Assembly (NCBI RefSeq): GCF_026001925.1 | Contig: NZ_AP021870.1 | Span: 434,001 to 498,000, forward strand | Direction of reading: 5' to 3' | Length of the DNA stretch: 64,000 bases | From: Vibrio gangliei | GTDB lineage: Bacteria; Pseudomonadota; Gammaproteobacteria; Enterobacterales; Vibrionaceae | Shown here: piece after piece, positions 36,838-45,443 of the stretch | Position numbering within the stretch: position 1 is the first letter of the stretch | Layout of the letters: each line of letters begins with the position of its first letter | Made by a program: the position numbers and the translations under genes | The notes under the pieces: generated by a model | Told to the model about the DNA's origin: nothing | What the model saw: the letters and a program-made list of their open reading frames with translations, nothing else | Database searches by the model: none

Positions 36838-37359
36838 ATGGCAAAACTGACCCTACAAGAACAAATGTTGAAAGCTGGCCTAGTGAGCAGTAAAAAGCTG
36901 GCGAAAGCGAAGAAATCATCGAAAAAATCTCGTGTTCAAGCTCGTGAAGCGAAAGAAGCGGTAGAAGCGAACAAGAAAGCACAGCAAGAGCGTGATAAAG
37001 CCCTGAGCGCAGAGCAAAAACAGCAGGCATTAAGTAAAGAGCTGAAAGCCCAAGTGAAGCAACTGATTGAAATGAACCGCATTGATATTACTGATGGCGA
37101 AATCGGTTATAACTTTACTGACGGTAATCTAGTTAAAAAACTGTACGTGGATAAGCCGACGCAAGATCAACTAACCAAAGGGCGTTTAGCGATTGCGAGA
37201 TTTGCGGAAGGGTATGTCATCATTCCGGCAAGTGTGGCAGACAAAATTGCTCAACGCGATGAAGGCACTATTGTATTGAATAACGTGTTAACGCAAGAAG
37301 CAGAGGATGAAGATGATCCGTACGCTGATTTTGTCGTGCCAGATGATTTGATGTGGTAA
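36838..37359 (+). CDS. DUF2058 family protein (YaiL-like)
   Basis: A 173-residue protein with a long, highly charged N-terminal helix (LTLQEQMLKAGLVSSKKLAK, then Lys/Glu/Ala-rich to about 75), probably a coiled coil. A compact C-terminal part begins at about 80 (EIGYNFTDGNLVKKLYVD, FAEGYVIIPASVADKI). E. coli YaiL is similar and has been found with ribosomal or nucleoprotein fractions. Its role is not known. It is a single gene with its own terminator. Confidence 0.82.
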   Translation: MAKLTLQEQMLKAGLVSSKKLAKAKKSSKKSRVQAREAKEAVEANKKAQQERDKALSAEQKQQALSKELKAQVKQLIEMNRIDITDGEIGYNFTDGNLVKKLYVDKPTQDQLTKGRLAIARFAEGYVIIPASVADKIAQRDEGTIVLNNVLTQEAEDEDDPYADFVVPDDLMW

Positions 37360-37397
37360 GTCTATCAACCGGTGACGGACTATTCTAAAAAACTTCA

Positions 37398-37430
37398 AGG
37401 CTGATAAGTGGTTATCAGCCTTTTTTATTG
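37398..37430 (+). terminator. Terminator of DUF2058 gene
   Basis: AAGGCTGATAA and TTATCAGCCTT form a perfect stem with a tiny loop and six following Ts. Confidence 0.85.
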
Positions 37431-37438
37431 GTGAGTAA

Positions 37439-38041
37439 TTAATGGTGAGTTTGATGCATAGCAAATGTTGCTTGAATGAGCTCAATAAATTGCTGTGTGG
37501 CGGTATCTAAACGTTGGTATTGTTTGGCTTTACCAAGAACACGCATTCCTTGAATTTGCACTAAGGTTAAATCGACTAATCCTTGAATATCAATCTGTTG
37601 ATTTAGATTTCGACCTTTCACCTCATTATTTAAACAGTTGGTGACGCCGTCACTTAAATGATTCATTAGCTTCTCACCGATACTATGCACATTCTCATCA
37701 CTGATGCCGTGTTCTAGCAGGGCATTCTGTATAAAACAGCCAAACTTCTGTTCCTTTTGACGTTGGGCAAATTGCTCTAAAAATTGCTTCAGAGTTGTGA
37801 GATTCGCATCCGGTTCAAATAATACTTGGCTTGCAGGTTTGGTACTGTGTTCAAAATAATAGTTTAAAGCACTTTGGTAGAGGGCGTATTTGTCGCCAAA
37901 CGTGTTGTAGATGCTGAACCGGTTGATCGATAAATGATCGACTAAGTCAGAGATGGATGTATTAGCGTAACCCTTTTGCCAAAAAAGCTGCATGGCTTCG
38001 ACCAGTTTTTCATCTTTATCAAAATTGCTTTTTCTCGCCAT
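37439..38041 (-). CDS. TetR-family repressor
   Basis: A 200-residue regulator. The N-terminal helix-turn-helix is ANTSISDLVDHLSINRFSIY (about residues 26-45), followed by the usual NTFGDKYALY. The C-terminal ligand domain is diverse, with a Cys in KFGCFIQNALLEHG. It is divergent from the glutathione transferase gene; a 16-base perfect palindrome in the shared region is the probable operator. The ligand may be an electrophile handled by the transferase. Confidence 0.87.
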   Translation of the reverse strand: MARKSNFDKDEKLVEAMQLFWQKGYANTSISDLVDHLSINRFSIYNTFGDKYALYQSALNYYFEHSTKPASQVLFEPDANLTTLKQFLEQFAQRQKEQKFGCFIQNALLEHGISDENVHSIGEKLMNHLSDGVTNCLNNEVKGRNLNQQIDIQGLVDLTLVQIQGMRVLGKAKQYQRLDTATQQFIELIQATFAMHQTHH

Positions 38042-38132
38042 TTTTCGACCACTTCAAAACGATTCTTGTCTATTTTGTATATAACGATTGCAATGTATCA
38101 AAGATTTTAAACGGGATAAACAAATTGTTGAC

Positions 38133-38177
38133 TGATCGTTTAGTTATTAGGTAACGTATTACTAAACGATCGTTTAG
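38133..38177. promoter_or_regulatory. TetR operator, palindromic
   Basis: CTAAACGATCGTTTAG at 38162-38177 is a perfect 16-base palindrome, 14 bases before the GST start. The partial copy TGATCGTTTAG lies at 38133-38143, 29 bases upstream. Together they suit binding by the divergent TetR protein. Confidence 0.68.
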
Positions 38178-38191
38178 AAAAGGAATGACTA

Positions 38192-38803
38192 ATGAAAATA
38201 TATGAATTTGCCACCAACCCAAGCTCACGTCGTGTTGGTATCTTTTTAAAGGAAATTGGCGTTGAAGTTGATCGCGTACAGCTGAATGTCCGCGAAGGGG
38301 ATAATTTGACGCCTGAGTATCAAGAAAAAAGCGTGAATGGCAAAGTGCCAATGCTTGAGTTGGATGACGGAACCACCATCAGTGAAACGATCGCGATTTG
38401 TCGATTCTTTGCTGAGCATTCAGGTAAAACTGAGCTATTTGGTGAAACACCCGTAGAGAAAGGCAAGGTGGAAATGTGGCAACGCATTGTTGAATTTGAT
38501 GGCTTGTATGCTGGTTTTCAGGCTTTTCGTAACTTATCTGGTGTGTACAGTGACCGAGAGCGTTGTGTACCTGCCTGGGGTGAAGAATCTAAACTTCGAG
38601 TGCAAGAATTTCTACCAAAACTCGATAAGCAATTGAGCCGCAATGATTTTGTAGTAGGGGATAAGCTAAGTGTTGCAGATATCACGGCATTCTTATTTGT
38701 AGGATTCGTGTGTGAAAGAGCGCTAGAGATTGATGTGCTAGAAACTTACCCGCACATTCAAGCTTGGTACCAAAAATTGGCTGATCGTCCTGCGTTTCAG
38801 TAA
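38192..38803 (+). CDS. Glutathione S-transferase family protein
   Basis: A 203-residue protein with an N-terminal thioredoxin-fold glutathione site (MKIYEFATNPSSRRVGIFLK; the Ser of NPSS is the likely thiolate-activating residue) and VNGKVPMLELDDGTTISETI, which contains the cis-Pro and the glutathione-binding ES/ET pair. A helical C-terminal domain with LSVADITAFLF follows. It probably conjugates or reduces electrophiles. It is controlled with the divergent TetR gene. Confidence 0.88.
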   Translation: MKIYEFATNPSSRRVGIFLKEIGVEVDRVQLNVREGDNLTPEYQEKSVNGKVPMLELDDGTTISETIAICRFFAEHSGKTELFGETPVEKGKVEMWQRIVEFDGLYAGFQAFRNLSGVYSDRERCVPAWGEESKLRVQEFLPKLDKQLSRNDFVVGDKLSVADITAFLFVGFVCERALEIDVLETYPHIQAWYQKLADRPAFQ

Positions 38804-38842
38804 TAGTTAACGTCAGTTAAGGTTACGTAGAATAAGAAACAA

Positions 38843-38871
38843 CGAAGCCAAGTGGAATGACACTTGGCTTC
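38843..38871. terminator. Bidirectional terminator between GST and DUF502 genes
   Basis: GAAGCCAAGTG and CACTTGGCTTC pair perfectly around a seven-base loop between convergent genes. Confidence 0.8.
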
Positions 38872-38919
38872 ATTTATTCAGTTTGTATTAAGTATTCAGG
38901 TTGTATCAAGCTTAAACGG

Positions 38920-39705
38920 CTATTGTTCTGCGATTTTTTCATGCTTTGCATGTTTACGCTTATGCTGAGGTTTTTCTGCTGATGGTGCATTAGCTCGCCA
39001 ATCTTTCAGCGCTTGTTGCATCTGTTCCTCGTTTTTCAATACCTTACCGAGTGCATCGTCAGGCTTTTTAGGTAACGTCAATCCGCATGATATTAACGTC
39101 GCCGTGAGTTGTTCAACGCCTAAATGAGGCACATATTGCAGATCTTCTTTCTTTTCAAAACGTACGTAACCATTAGATAAGTTGATAGCCTGCGGCACAA
39201 ATACCACATGATAACCGTCTTCCGGCACAGGGTAGAACTCACCATCTGGCCCTAAAAACATTTCTCCGTTTTGATTTGGGATCATCCAAGTAGGACCAAG
39301 ATCGAAGACGATTTCTTTTGAATTAGGCCCCGACCAAGAACGAGCAAAAGCGGGCTTCTTGAACGGAGATTCTTCAGAGGTCAATGCTTCCATTATTTGT
39401 TTGGTGGAACTATGAATGATGCCAAAGCCTGGAATTCGGTTGATGGTTTTATCTGAAAGCCAAGTGTAGAAACGCTGTTGTAGTTTACCGTCAAAAATGA
39501 GTCCGACAATAAACATCAAAAGTAGGGCCATGATAAGGCCAAATCCCCAAATCCCGCTCAGTGTTTTATGTAACTCTTCCGGTAAGAAGTAGCCGGCGCT
39601 TTTATCCATAAATGACACAACCGCGTTTACCACCCAACCGGCAAACACCAAGGGAATGATAAATAACATGCCGATTTTAATTTTACGGATCAGAAACTTT
39701 TTCAT
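38920..39705 (-). CDS. DUF502 family membrane protein
   Basis: A 261-residue protein from ATG 39705; a TTG at 39726 is in frame. Two N-terminal hydrophobic segments (about 8-30 and 45-70) precede a cytoplasmic domain with IPGFGIIHSSTKQIMEALTS and FVPQAINLSNGYVRF, the DUF502 pattern. The C terminus is Lys/His-rich. The function is unknown. Confidence 0.8.
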   Translation of the reverse strand: MKKFLIRKIKIGMLFIIPLVFAGWVVNAVVSFMDKSAGYFLPEELHKTLSGIWGFGLIMALLLMFIVGLIFDGKLQQRFYTWLSDKTINRIPGFGIIHSSTKQIMEALTSEESPFKKPAFARSWSGPNSKEIVFDLGPTWMIPNQNGEMFLGPDGEFYPVPEDGYHVVFVPQAINLSNGYVRFEKKEDLQYVPHLGVEQLTATLISCGLTLPKKPDDALGKVLKNEEQMQQALKDWRANAPSAEKPQHKRKHAKHEKIAEQ

Positions 39706-39846
39706 ATGAGTCGTTATCCTTGCCAAGATTAAACGATGAGTTTTGAACTATTGTAACGTTATTGATAATTCACCTTAACTATTTCTTGAACCTTTATGTA
39801 ACCTCTGCGTTAATAGTTTTAATTGATTGAAAGTAGAGCACAAACT

Positions 39847-40788
39847 ATGTCACACAGCTTTTTGATTGAACAATGGGATTTTTCGACGTTTCCAGCCAAA
39901 CGTGTTGAGCCAAAAGAACCGTTGGGATTATTGCAAGAAAATCACTGGTATCACTGTCAGCGTGAGGCAAAAGAACTTCGCCATTGGCTGCTAGTTAACG
40001 ACTTTGAAAGTGGTGTTGTGGACAGTTTATTGGCTGATGACACACGTCCTCGCTTTGAGTTATTTGATGATCAGTCTTTCTTGTTGATTATGCGAGGTGT
40101 GAACCTAAATGAAGGTGCAACACCGGATGATATGCTCAGTGTGCGTATTTTGTGGCATAAAGGCATTCTCATTTCTACTCGTAAAATTTCCTCCAAAGCC
40201 ATTACTGACATCCGTCAAGCGCTGGACGAACAGCGTGGTCCTAAAACAACAGCACGTTTGTTGTTAGCGATTATTGATGGATTAAACCAAAATATTGCTC
40301 AATTTCTGGATGGGGTTGAAGAACAGCTGTTTGAGATTGAAGAAGGTAATGGCAGTAACCATGACTTGCATGTAATACATAAGCGACTGTTAAAACTGCG
40401 TCGTTTTATGAAACCGCAACGTTATGCACATGATGACTTCTTAGAAGTTCAACACCCAGAAATGGAGGAGGTTGAACTCAAAATGCGTAACTCGCTAGAT
40501 ACCGTGATACGAATTAACGAATCGATTGATTTTTACTTAGAACAAATACAATTAATCAAAGCAGATATCGAACAAGAACAAGCTGAAAAGATGAACCGTA
40601 ACACTTATCTCTTTACGGTTATCGCCGCCATTTTCTTACCGGTGGGTTTCTTAACGGGTTTATTGGGTATCAACATTGGTGGTATGCCCGGTGTCGATAA
40701 TCCAATGGCATTTTGGTTGTTTTGTGTAGGGCTTGGCGTTACTTTTGTATTTGAATTCATGCTGTTACGTTGGCTGAGGTTTTTCTGA
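39847..40788 (+). CDS. zntB: Zinc transporter ZntB (CorA family)
   Basis: A 313-residue protein from ATG 39847; a TTG at 39823 is also in frame. A large cytoplasmic N-terminal domain, with LLIIDGLNQNIAQFLDGVEE-like helices from about 155, leads into two C-terminal membrane segments. The pore motif LLGINIGGMPGVDNP (about 270-285) is the ZntB variant of the CorA GMN loop. E. coli ZntB (327 residues) moves zinc coupled to protons. It is a single gene. Confidence 0.85.
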   Translation: MSHSFLIEQWDFSTFPAKRVEPKEPLGLLQENHWYHCQREAKELRHWLLVNDFESGVVDSLLADDTRPRFELFDDQSFLLIMRGVNLNEGATPDDMLSVRILWHKGILISTRKISSKAITDIRQALDEQRGPKTTARLLLAIIDGLNQNIAQFLDGVEEQLFEIEEGNGSNHDLHVIHKRLLKLRRFMKPQRYAHDDFLEVQHPEMEEVELKMRNSLDTVIRINESIDFYLEQIQLIKADIEQEQAEKMNRNTYLFTVIAAIFLPVGFLTGLLGINIGGMPGVDNPMAFWLFCVGLGVTFVFEFMLLRWLRFF

Positions 40789-40824
40789 TTCCTATAGGAT
40801 AATAAGTTACAGTGTAATGTTTTA

Positions 40825-41613
40825 TCAGTTTTTTCGAAAAGGCTGACTCAACATCCGCCACAAGCTCTGTTCTTTCGGCTGACGAAAGAGCGAAATCCCA
40901 ATCTGCAAATTTTGGTGACCCTCTTTGGGCTGTGCAACATAACTCCCAAAGAGTCGGTCCCAAACCGATAAGCAAAAGCCATAGTTGCTGTCGGTTTCCT
41001 CTCGATGAATGGAGTGATGAACTCGATGCATGTCGGGTGTAACAATCCACTTTCTTAGTTTCACATCAATGCTGTTAGAGATATTGACGTTACTGTGGTT
41101 AAACATGGCGCAGCCGTTAAGTAGTATTTCAAAAATGAAAACCGCCATAACAGGAATGCCTAACACGAAAATAATGGCTATTTTGAGCAGCATAGAAAGC
41201 CAAATTTCGATGAAATGGAAACGGAAACCTGTGGTCACATCGATGTCTTGATCTGCATGATGAACGCGATGTAAACGCCATAATACGGGCACTTTGTGAA
41301 AGATTCTGTGTTGCCAATAGATGCACATATCAAGAATGATCACGGATAAAATGAGGCTTGCGATGGGAGGCATATTCCATTGATTGAATAGCCCTAATTG
41401 CTGAGATTCTACGACTTGAGCTGCGCCAATCGCGAGAATAGGTAGCGTCCAAGGCAGCAAAAGACTATTTAGCACCACCAAACCTACATTGTTGAGCCAT
41501 CGATACCATTTAGGCTGGCCAAGCACCTTCTTCAGGCTAAATGATTCCCACATCGCCATAAAAAGGAAGATCAGCAAAAATGCGCTCATTCTGATTATTG
41601 CTTGATTTTCCAT
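40825..41613 (-). CDS. Sterol desaturase/fatty acid hydroxylase family protein
   Basis: A 262-residue integral membrane protein with the three His clusters of the di-iron hydroxylase superfamily: HRIFH (about 103), HRVHH (about 116) and MHRVHHSIH (about 196). Four to five hydrophobic segments are visible. Bacterial members hydroxylate or desaturate lipids or alkyl compounds; the substrate here is unknown. It is transcribed leftward, divergent from the thiamin operon. Confidence 0.85.
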   Translation of the reverse strand: MENQAIIRMSAFLLIFLFMAMWESFSLKKVLGQPKWYRWLNNVGLVVLNSLLLPWTLPILAIGAAQVVESQQLGLFNQWNMPPIASLILSVIILDMCIYWQHRIFHKVPVLWRLHRVHHADQDIDVTTGFRFHFIEIWLSMLLKIAIIFVLGIPVMAVFIFEILLNGCAMFNHSNVNISNSIDVKLRKWIVTPDMHRVHHSIHREETDSNYGFCLSVWDRLFGSYVAQPKEGHQNLQIGISLFRQPKEQSLWRMLSQPFRKN

Positions 41614-41759
41614 GAATGCTCCAATGTAAAGTGTAGATACATATTCTAACCCGTAATTCCGGCTATGACTTTAGGATGAATAGAATTATCTGAATACAAC
41701 GTCAAAAGTTCATTCACTAATGCTTTACATTCCTATTGTTGACGATTAGATTAACCACC

Positions 41760-41842
41760 ATTAGTCGGGGGGCCAGTAGGCTGAGATCACTAAGTGAGAC
41801 CCGTTGAACCTGATCCAATTAACATTGGCGTAGGGAACTAAT
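41760..41842 (+). promoter_or_regulatory. TPP riboswitch (THI element)
   Basis: The THI-box core is present: CTGAGAT at 41781, ACCCGTTGAACCTGATC from 41800, and GCGTAGGGAA near 41828-41837. The outer helix P1 forms from ATTAGT (41760-41765) and ACTAAT (41837-41842). It precedes thiD by 68 bases and should switch the operon off when thiamin pyrophosphate is plentiful. Confidence 0.95.
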
Positions 41843-41880
41843 GAACGTGTCTTCTAAGATCGCTCGATCGCCACACGTCT

Positions 41881-41909
41881 ATTACTTCCACGCGCTTTGA
41901 GGAAGTAAT
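41881..41909 (+). promoter_or_regulatory. Hairpin sequestering the thiD ribosome site
   Basis: ATTACTTCC (41881-41889) and GGAAGTAAT (41901-41909) pair perfectly, hiding the AGGAAG ribosome site directly before ATG 41910. An upstream pair, ACGTGT (41845) and ACACGT (41873), could form the linking stem between the aptamer and this hairpin. Confidence 0.72.
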
Positions 41910-42809
41910 ATGAATCAAAATTCAACAACTACCGATTCTTCCGTTACTGCAAGCAAATCAAGCCATCATTCATTGACGCCTAATATATTGACAATTGCAG
42001 GTTCAGATTCTGGTGGTGGTGCAGGCATTCAAGCCGATATTAAAGCGATTTCTGCCACGGGTGGCTTTGCTTGTTCGGCTATTACCGCTTTAACGGCGCA
42101 AAATACACAAGGTGTGCATTCCATTTATTCGGTTTCAGCATCGTTCATTGCCGATCAACTCGATACGGTATTGTCCGATATTGATATTGCGGCAGTTAAG
42201 ATTGGAATGCTTAATGATAGCCAAGTCATAGAAGTCATTGCACAGAAGCTAAAGCACTATAACTTAATGAATGTAGTGTTGGATCCAGTTATGGTAGCCA
42301 CTAGCGGTGATCCATTAATACAACCCCAAGCAATTGAAACGCTGAAAGAATGTTTAATTCCAATAGTTGATGTCATTACTCCAAACTTGCCAGAAGCCGC
42401 TTTATTACTTGGACAAAGTAATATTCAAAATGAGTCGCAAGTCGGTGAGCTAATTGAACGTATTCAACATGACTCATTGCTTTCTTCGTGTGACGTTTTA
42501 CTAAAAGGCGGTCATTTACAGGGAGAGTACAGCACTGATTGGTTGATCAACAAAAATAACGTTTCTAGTTATAGGCACCCTAGAGTGAATACAAAAAACA
42601 CTCATGGAACAGGATGCACATTATCTTCTGCTATTGCTTCTTATCTCGGACAAGGCTTCGCATTATCTGAAGCGGTCGATAAAGCCAAAGTTTATCTTTC
42701 AGAAGCCTTGCTTCATGCCGATAGATTGAATGTTGGCGAAGGTGCTGGTCCTGTTCATCATTTTTATGCTTTGAACAGGCATTCATACTCAGACAAGTCG
42801 GATGATTGA
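41910..42809 (+). CDS. thiD: Hydroxymethylpyrimidine (phosphate) kinase ThiD
   Basis: ThiD phosphorylates HMP to HMP-P and then HMP-PP for thiamin synthesis and salvage. The 299-residue protein has a Ser/Thr-rich leader of about 22 residues, then NILTIAGSDSGGGAGIQADI, the ribokinase-like substrate site. GGHL and KNTHGTGCTLSSAIAS (about 226-241) form the anion hole and catalytic Asp region; the usual GTGC is present. It is the first gene after the riboswitch and overlaps thiZ by eight bases. Confidence 0.94.
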   Translation: MNQNSTTTDSSVTASKSSHHSLTPNILTIAGSDSGGGAGIQADIKAISATGGFACSAITALTAQNTQGVHSIYSVSASFIADQLDTVLSDIDIAAVKIGMLNDSQVIEVIAQKLKHYNLMNVVLDPVMVATSGDPLIQPQAIETLKECLIPIVDVITPNLPEAALLLGQSNIQNESQVGELIERIQHDSLLSSCDVLLKGGHLQGEYSTDWLINKNNVSSYRHPRVNTKNTHGTGCTLSSAIASYLGQGFALSEAVDKAKVYLSEALLHADRLNVGEGAGPVHHFYALNRHSYSDKSDD

Positions 42810-43647
42810 TATGCCTGTCGATATTGACATCAATGATCTGACCTTCCGCTTTTCTGATAGCGATGATTGCTTATTTAAGGGTTTAAGCCATTGCTTTAAG
42901 GCGGGAACTTGGACAAGCATTCTCGGTGCGAGTGGTTGTGGCAAAACAACATTACTAAAGCTCATCGCAGGTTTAGTTACGCAATCAACAATGCAAGGCA
43001 ATATTCAATTTCGTTCTTCAAATGAATCTAAAGTTACTTTATCGCAGCCTAATTCCTATAAACCTATCGCACATAAGCCTATTACTCATAAACCTATTAC
43101 CTACAAGCCCATAGCTTATATGGGACAAAAAGATTTCTTGTTTCCTTGGCTCGATGTACTGCACAACACATGTTTAGAGCGATATTTGCAAACGGGTAGG
43201 TTAACGCTTGATGAAATCAAACAAGCGGAAGCTTTACTTGCTCAGGTTGGGCTAGGTGATGTTATTCGCTACAAACCCAAGCAATTATCTGGGGGAATGA
43301 GACAACGTGTCGCGCTTGCTAGAACGTTAATTCAAAACAAACCTGTGGTTTTAATGGATGAACCATTCTCAGCACTGGATTCATTAACTCGCTATGAACT
43401 ACAAGATCTTGCATGCCAACTGCTTGATGATAAAACGGTTATTTTCATTACTCACGATATTCAAGAAGCCTTGAGAGTCAGTGACCATGTCTTAGTGATG
43501 AAAGGAAAACCAGCTTCATTGAATGATGTTCATCTCCCATATTGTGAACAAAAGCCACGAGTCATGAATGCTGAATTTGCTCATTTTCAGCAGAGATTGA
43601 TGTCTCAGCTGCAATCTCAATCGATTATAAAAGCGGTGAATCGATGA
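42802..43647 (+). CDS. thiZ: HMP-precursor ABC transporter ATPase ThiZ
   Basis: A 281-residue ATPase of the nitrate/taurine (SsuB-like) branch. Walker A GASGCGKTT is at residues 42-50, LSGGMRQR at about 166, and VVLMDEPFSALDSLTR at about 186. Residues 86-105 are four tandem copies of a five-residue unit, (Y/H)KPI(A/T), inserted just before the Q-loop (YMGQKDFLFPW). Its place in a riboswitch-controlled thiamin operon with a THI5-like binding protein identifies the ThiXYZ system. It overlaps thiX by four bases. Confidence 0.87.
   Translation: MIDMPVDIDINDLTFRFSDSDDCLFKGLSHCFKAGTWTSILGASGCGKTTLLKLIAGLVTQSTMQGNIQFRSSNESKVTLSQPNSYKPIAHKPITHKPITYKPIAYMGQKDFLFPWLDVLHNTCLERYLQTGRLTLDEIKQAEALLAQVGLGDVIRYKPKQLSGGMRQRVALARTLIQNKPVVLMDEPFSALDSLTRYELQDLACQLLDDKTVIFITHDIQEALRVSDHVLVMKGKPASLNDVHLPYCEQKPRVMNAEFAHFQQRLMSQLQSQSIIKAVNR
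43057..43116 (+). repeat. Four tandem 15-bp coding repeats in thiZ
   Basis: Units begin at 43057, 43072, 43087 and 43102, each 15 bases and in frame, encoding YKPIA, HKPIT, HKPIT and YKPIA. Third-base differences between units show they are not brand-new copies. Confidence 0.9.
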
Positions 43648-44441
43648 AAAAGCAGCCTTCAATGAATACCCGTCTAGGTAAGTCGTCTTCGTTCGCTTTC
43701 TCAAAAAGTTTTCAACCAGTGACGACGTGTTTACTGATCATATTGCTCTGGCAGTTAGTTGTGTGGGGTTTTGCTTTACCAAAATATATTGTTCCTACGC
43801 CTGTTGATGTTTGGGAAGCATTCATTCATCAGCCTAGCGTCATATTGAGGCACACCTGGGTAACGCTACAAGAGATTGTAGCCGGTTTAGTGCTTGGGAG
43901 CGTATTTGGTGTGGTGAGCGCTTTACTCATGTTACTGAGTCACCGTTTAAATCGTTGGATGATGCCAATTTTAATAGTCAGTCAGGCCATTCCTGTTTTT
44001 GCATTAGCTCCAGTTTTAATGCTGTGGTTTGGTTATGGTATGGCCTCAAAAGTAGTGATGTCTGCAATTATCATTTTCTTTCCTATCACGGTTTGTTGCT
44101 ATGACGGACTAAATAACACACCTAATGGCTTTATTGAATTAGGCAAGACATTTCATTTATCGAGATGGCAGATGTTATGGCGAGTACGATTTCCAGCGGC
44201 GATGCCGGCCTTAGCATCTGGATTCAGAGTGTCGGTTGTGATCGCTCCGATAGGCGCAGTGATTGGTGAATGGGTCGGTGCCAGTGAAGGGATTGGTTAT
44301 TTTATGTTGCAAAGCAATGCTCGGATGCAAACTGCCGATATGTTCTCCGGTTTAGTGGTGCTGTCGATGCTCTCTATTTGTTTATATTTTTCAGTAAATT
44401 ATTGTTTAACTCGCTGGATCGATTGGGATCTGAGTGACTAA
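43644..44441 (+). CDS. thiX: HMP-precursor ABC transporter permease ThiX
   Basis: A 265-residue inner-membrane permease of the SsuC/TauC type with about six segments. The conserved coupling loop is GFIELGKTFHLSRWQMLWRV in part (EAA-like, about 165), followed by FPAAMPALASGFRVSVVIAP. It starts inside the last codon of thiZ and is followed 9 bases later by thiY, forming one transporter unit. Confidence 0.87.
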   Translation: MKKQPSMNTRLGKSSSFAFSKSFQPVTTCLLIILLWQLVVWGFALPKYIVPTPVDVWEAFIHQPSVILRHTWVTLQEIVAGLVLGSVFGVVSALLMLLSHRLNRWMMPILIVSQAIPVFALAPVLMLWFGYGMASKVVMSAIIIFFPITVCCYDGLNNTPNGFIELGKTFHLSRWQMLWRVRFPAAMPALASGFRVSVVIAPIGAVIGEWVGASEGIGYFMLQSNARMQTADMFSGLVVLSMLSICLYFSVNYCLTRWIDWDLSD

Positions 44442-44450
44442 AAGGGATGT

Positions 44451-45440
44451 ATGATGAAAGTGTTTTTAAAGCGTAATAATCTTTTTATAAATCGCAGAAA
44501 TAGACGTGCTAATGGTTTGATTAACAAAATGTTTATTCTAGCTGCGCTGATATGTACGCTACCCGTAGAAGCGAATGATAAGCTCAGTTTGATGCTTGAT
44601 TGGTTTGTTAATCCAAATCATGGTCCGATTATTGTGGCTCAGCAGCAAGGTTATTTCAAAGATGCAGGCTTAGAGGTAGAGATTCAAGAGCCGGCAGATC
44701 CAACCATGCCACCTAAGTTAGTTGCTGCAGGTAAAGTTGACATGGCCGTCTCTTATGAGCCTAACTTTGTGATGGATTTAGAAGCGGGCTTACCGTTAAA
44801 GCGCTCAGCCACGTTGATTGCAACACCATTGAATACCATTTTAGTACTGGATGGCAGTGATATTAAAAAGGTGTCCGATCTGAAAGGAAAAACGGTCGGT
44901 ATTGCTGTTGCAGGGACAGAAGATGCAATGGTTGGAACCATGCTGCGTGATTCAGGATTAAACCTTTCTGATATCAAAATGGTTAATGTAGGTTGGAATT
45001 TATCTTCATCACTGGCATCCAAAAAAGTTGATGCAGTATGGGGTGGATTACGCAATTTTGAACCCAACCAAATGGCATTAGAAGGAATTAAAGTTAGAGC
45101 GTTTTATCCTGAAGAACATGGCGTGCCAAGTTATGAAGAACTTGTGTTTGTGGTTAATCAAAATACTAAGAAAAATGTGGCAATTGATAAGTTTAATCAG
45201 GCGCTCACCAAAGCCACACAGTATATTGTTAACCACCCAGAGAATGCTTGGCAAAGTTTCATTAGTTATAACCCAAAAACACTCGATACCGAACTAAACC
45301 AACGTGCATGGCAAGACACTTTGACTCGTTTTTCTTTACGTCCTACAGCCACCGACAAGCAAGGATACAAAGCCTTTGCAGACTTTATGTACAAAAATAA
45401 CGTAATTAAAACGCCGGTTGATCCAACCCCTTATCTTTAA
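44451..45440 (+). CDS. thiY: HMP-precursor binding protein ThiY (NMT1/THI5-like)
   Basis: A 329-residue substrate-binding protein. A basic N-terminal stretch of about 26 residues precedes the hydrophobic segment MFILAALICTLPVEA, after which the mature protein starts NDKLSLMLDWFVNPNHGPI, a hallmark of THI5-like pyrimidine-binding proteins. VDMAVSYEPNFVMDLEAG is also typical. It likely binds N-formyl-4-amino-5-aminomethyl-2-methylpyrimidine. The long leader suggests that ATG 44529 (MFILAA) could be an alternative start. The 287-bp repeat begins 3 bases after its stop. Confidence 0.85.
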   Translation: MMKVFLKRNNLFINRRNRRANGLINKMFILAALICTLPVEANDKLSLMLDWFVNPNHGPIIVAQQQGYFKDAGLEVEIQEPADPTMPPKLVAAGKVDMAVSYEPNFVMDLEAGLPLKRSATLIATPLNTILVLDGSDIKKVSDLKGKTVGIAVAGTEDAMVGTMLRDSGLNLSDIKMVNVGWNLSSSLASKKVDAVWGGLRNFEPNQMALEGIKVRAFYPEEHGVPSYEELVFVVNQNTKKNVAIDKFNQALTKATQYIVNHPENAWQSFISYNPKTLDTELNQRAWQDTLTRFSLRPTATDKQGYKAFADFMYKNNVIKTPVDPTPYL

Positions 45441-45443
45441 TTA

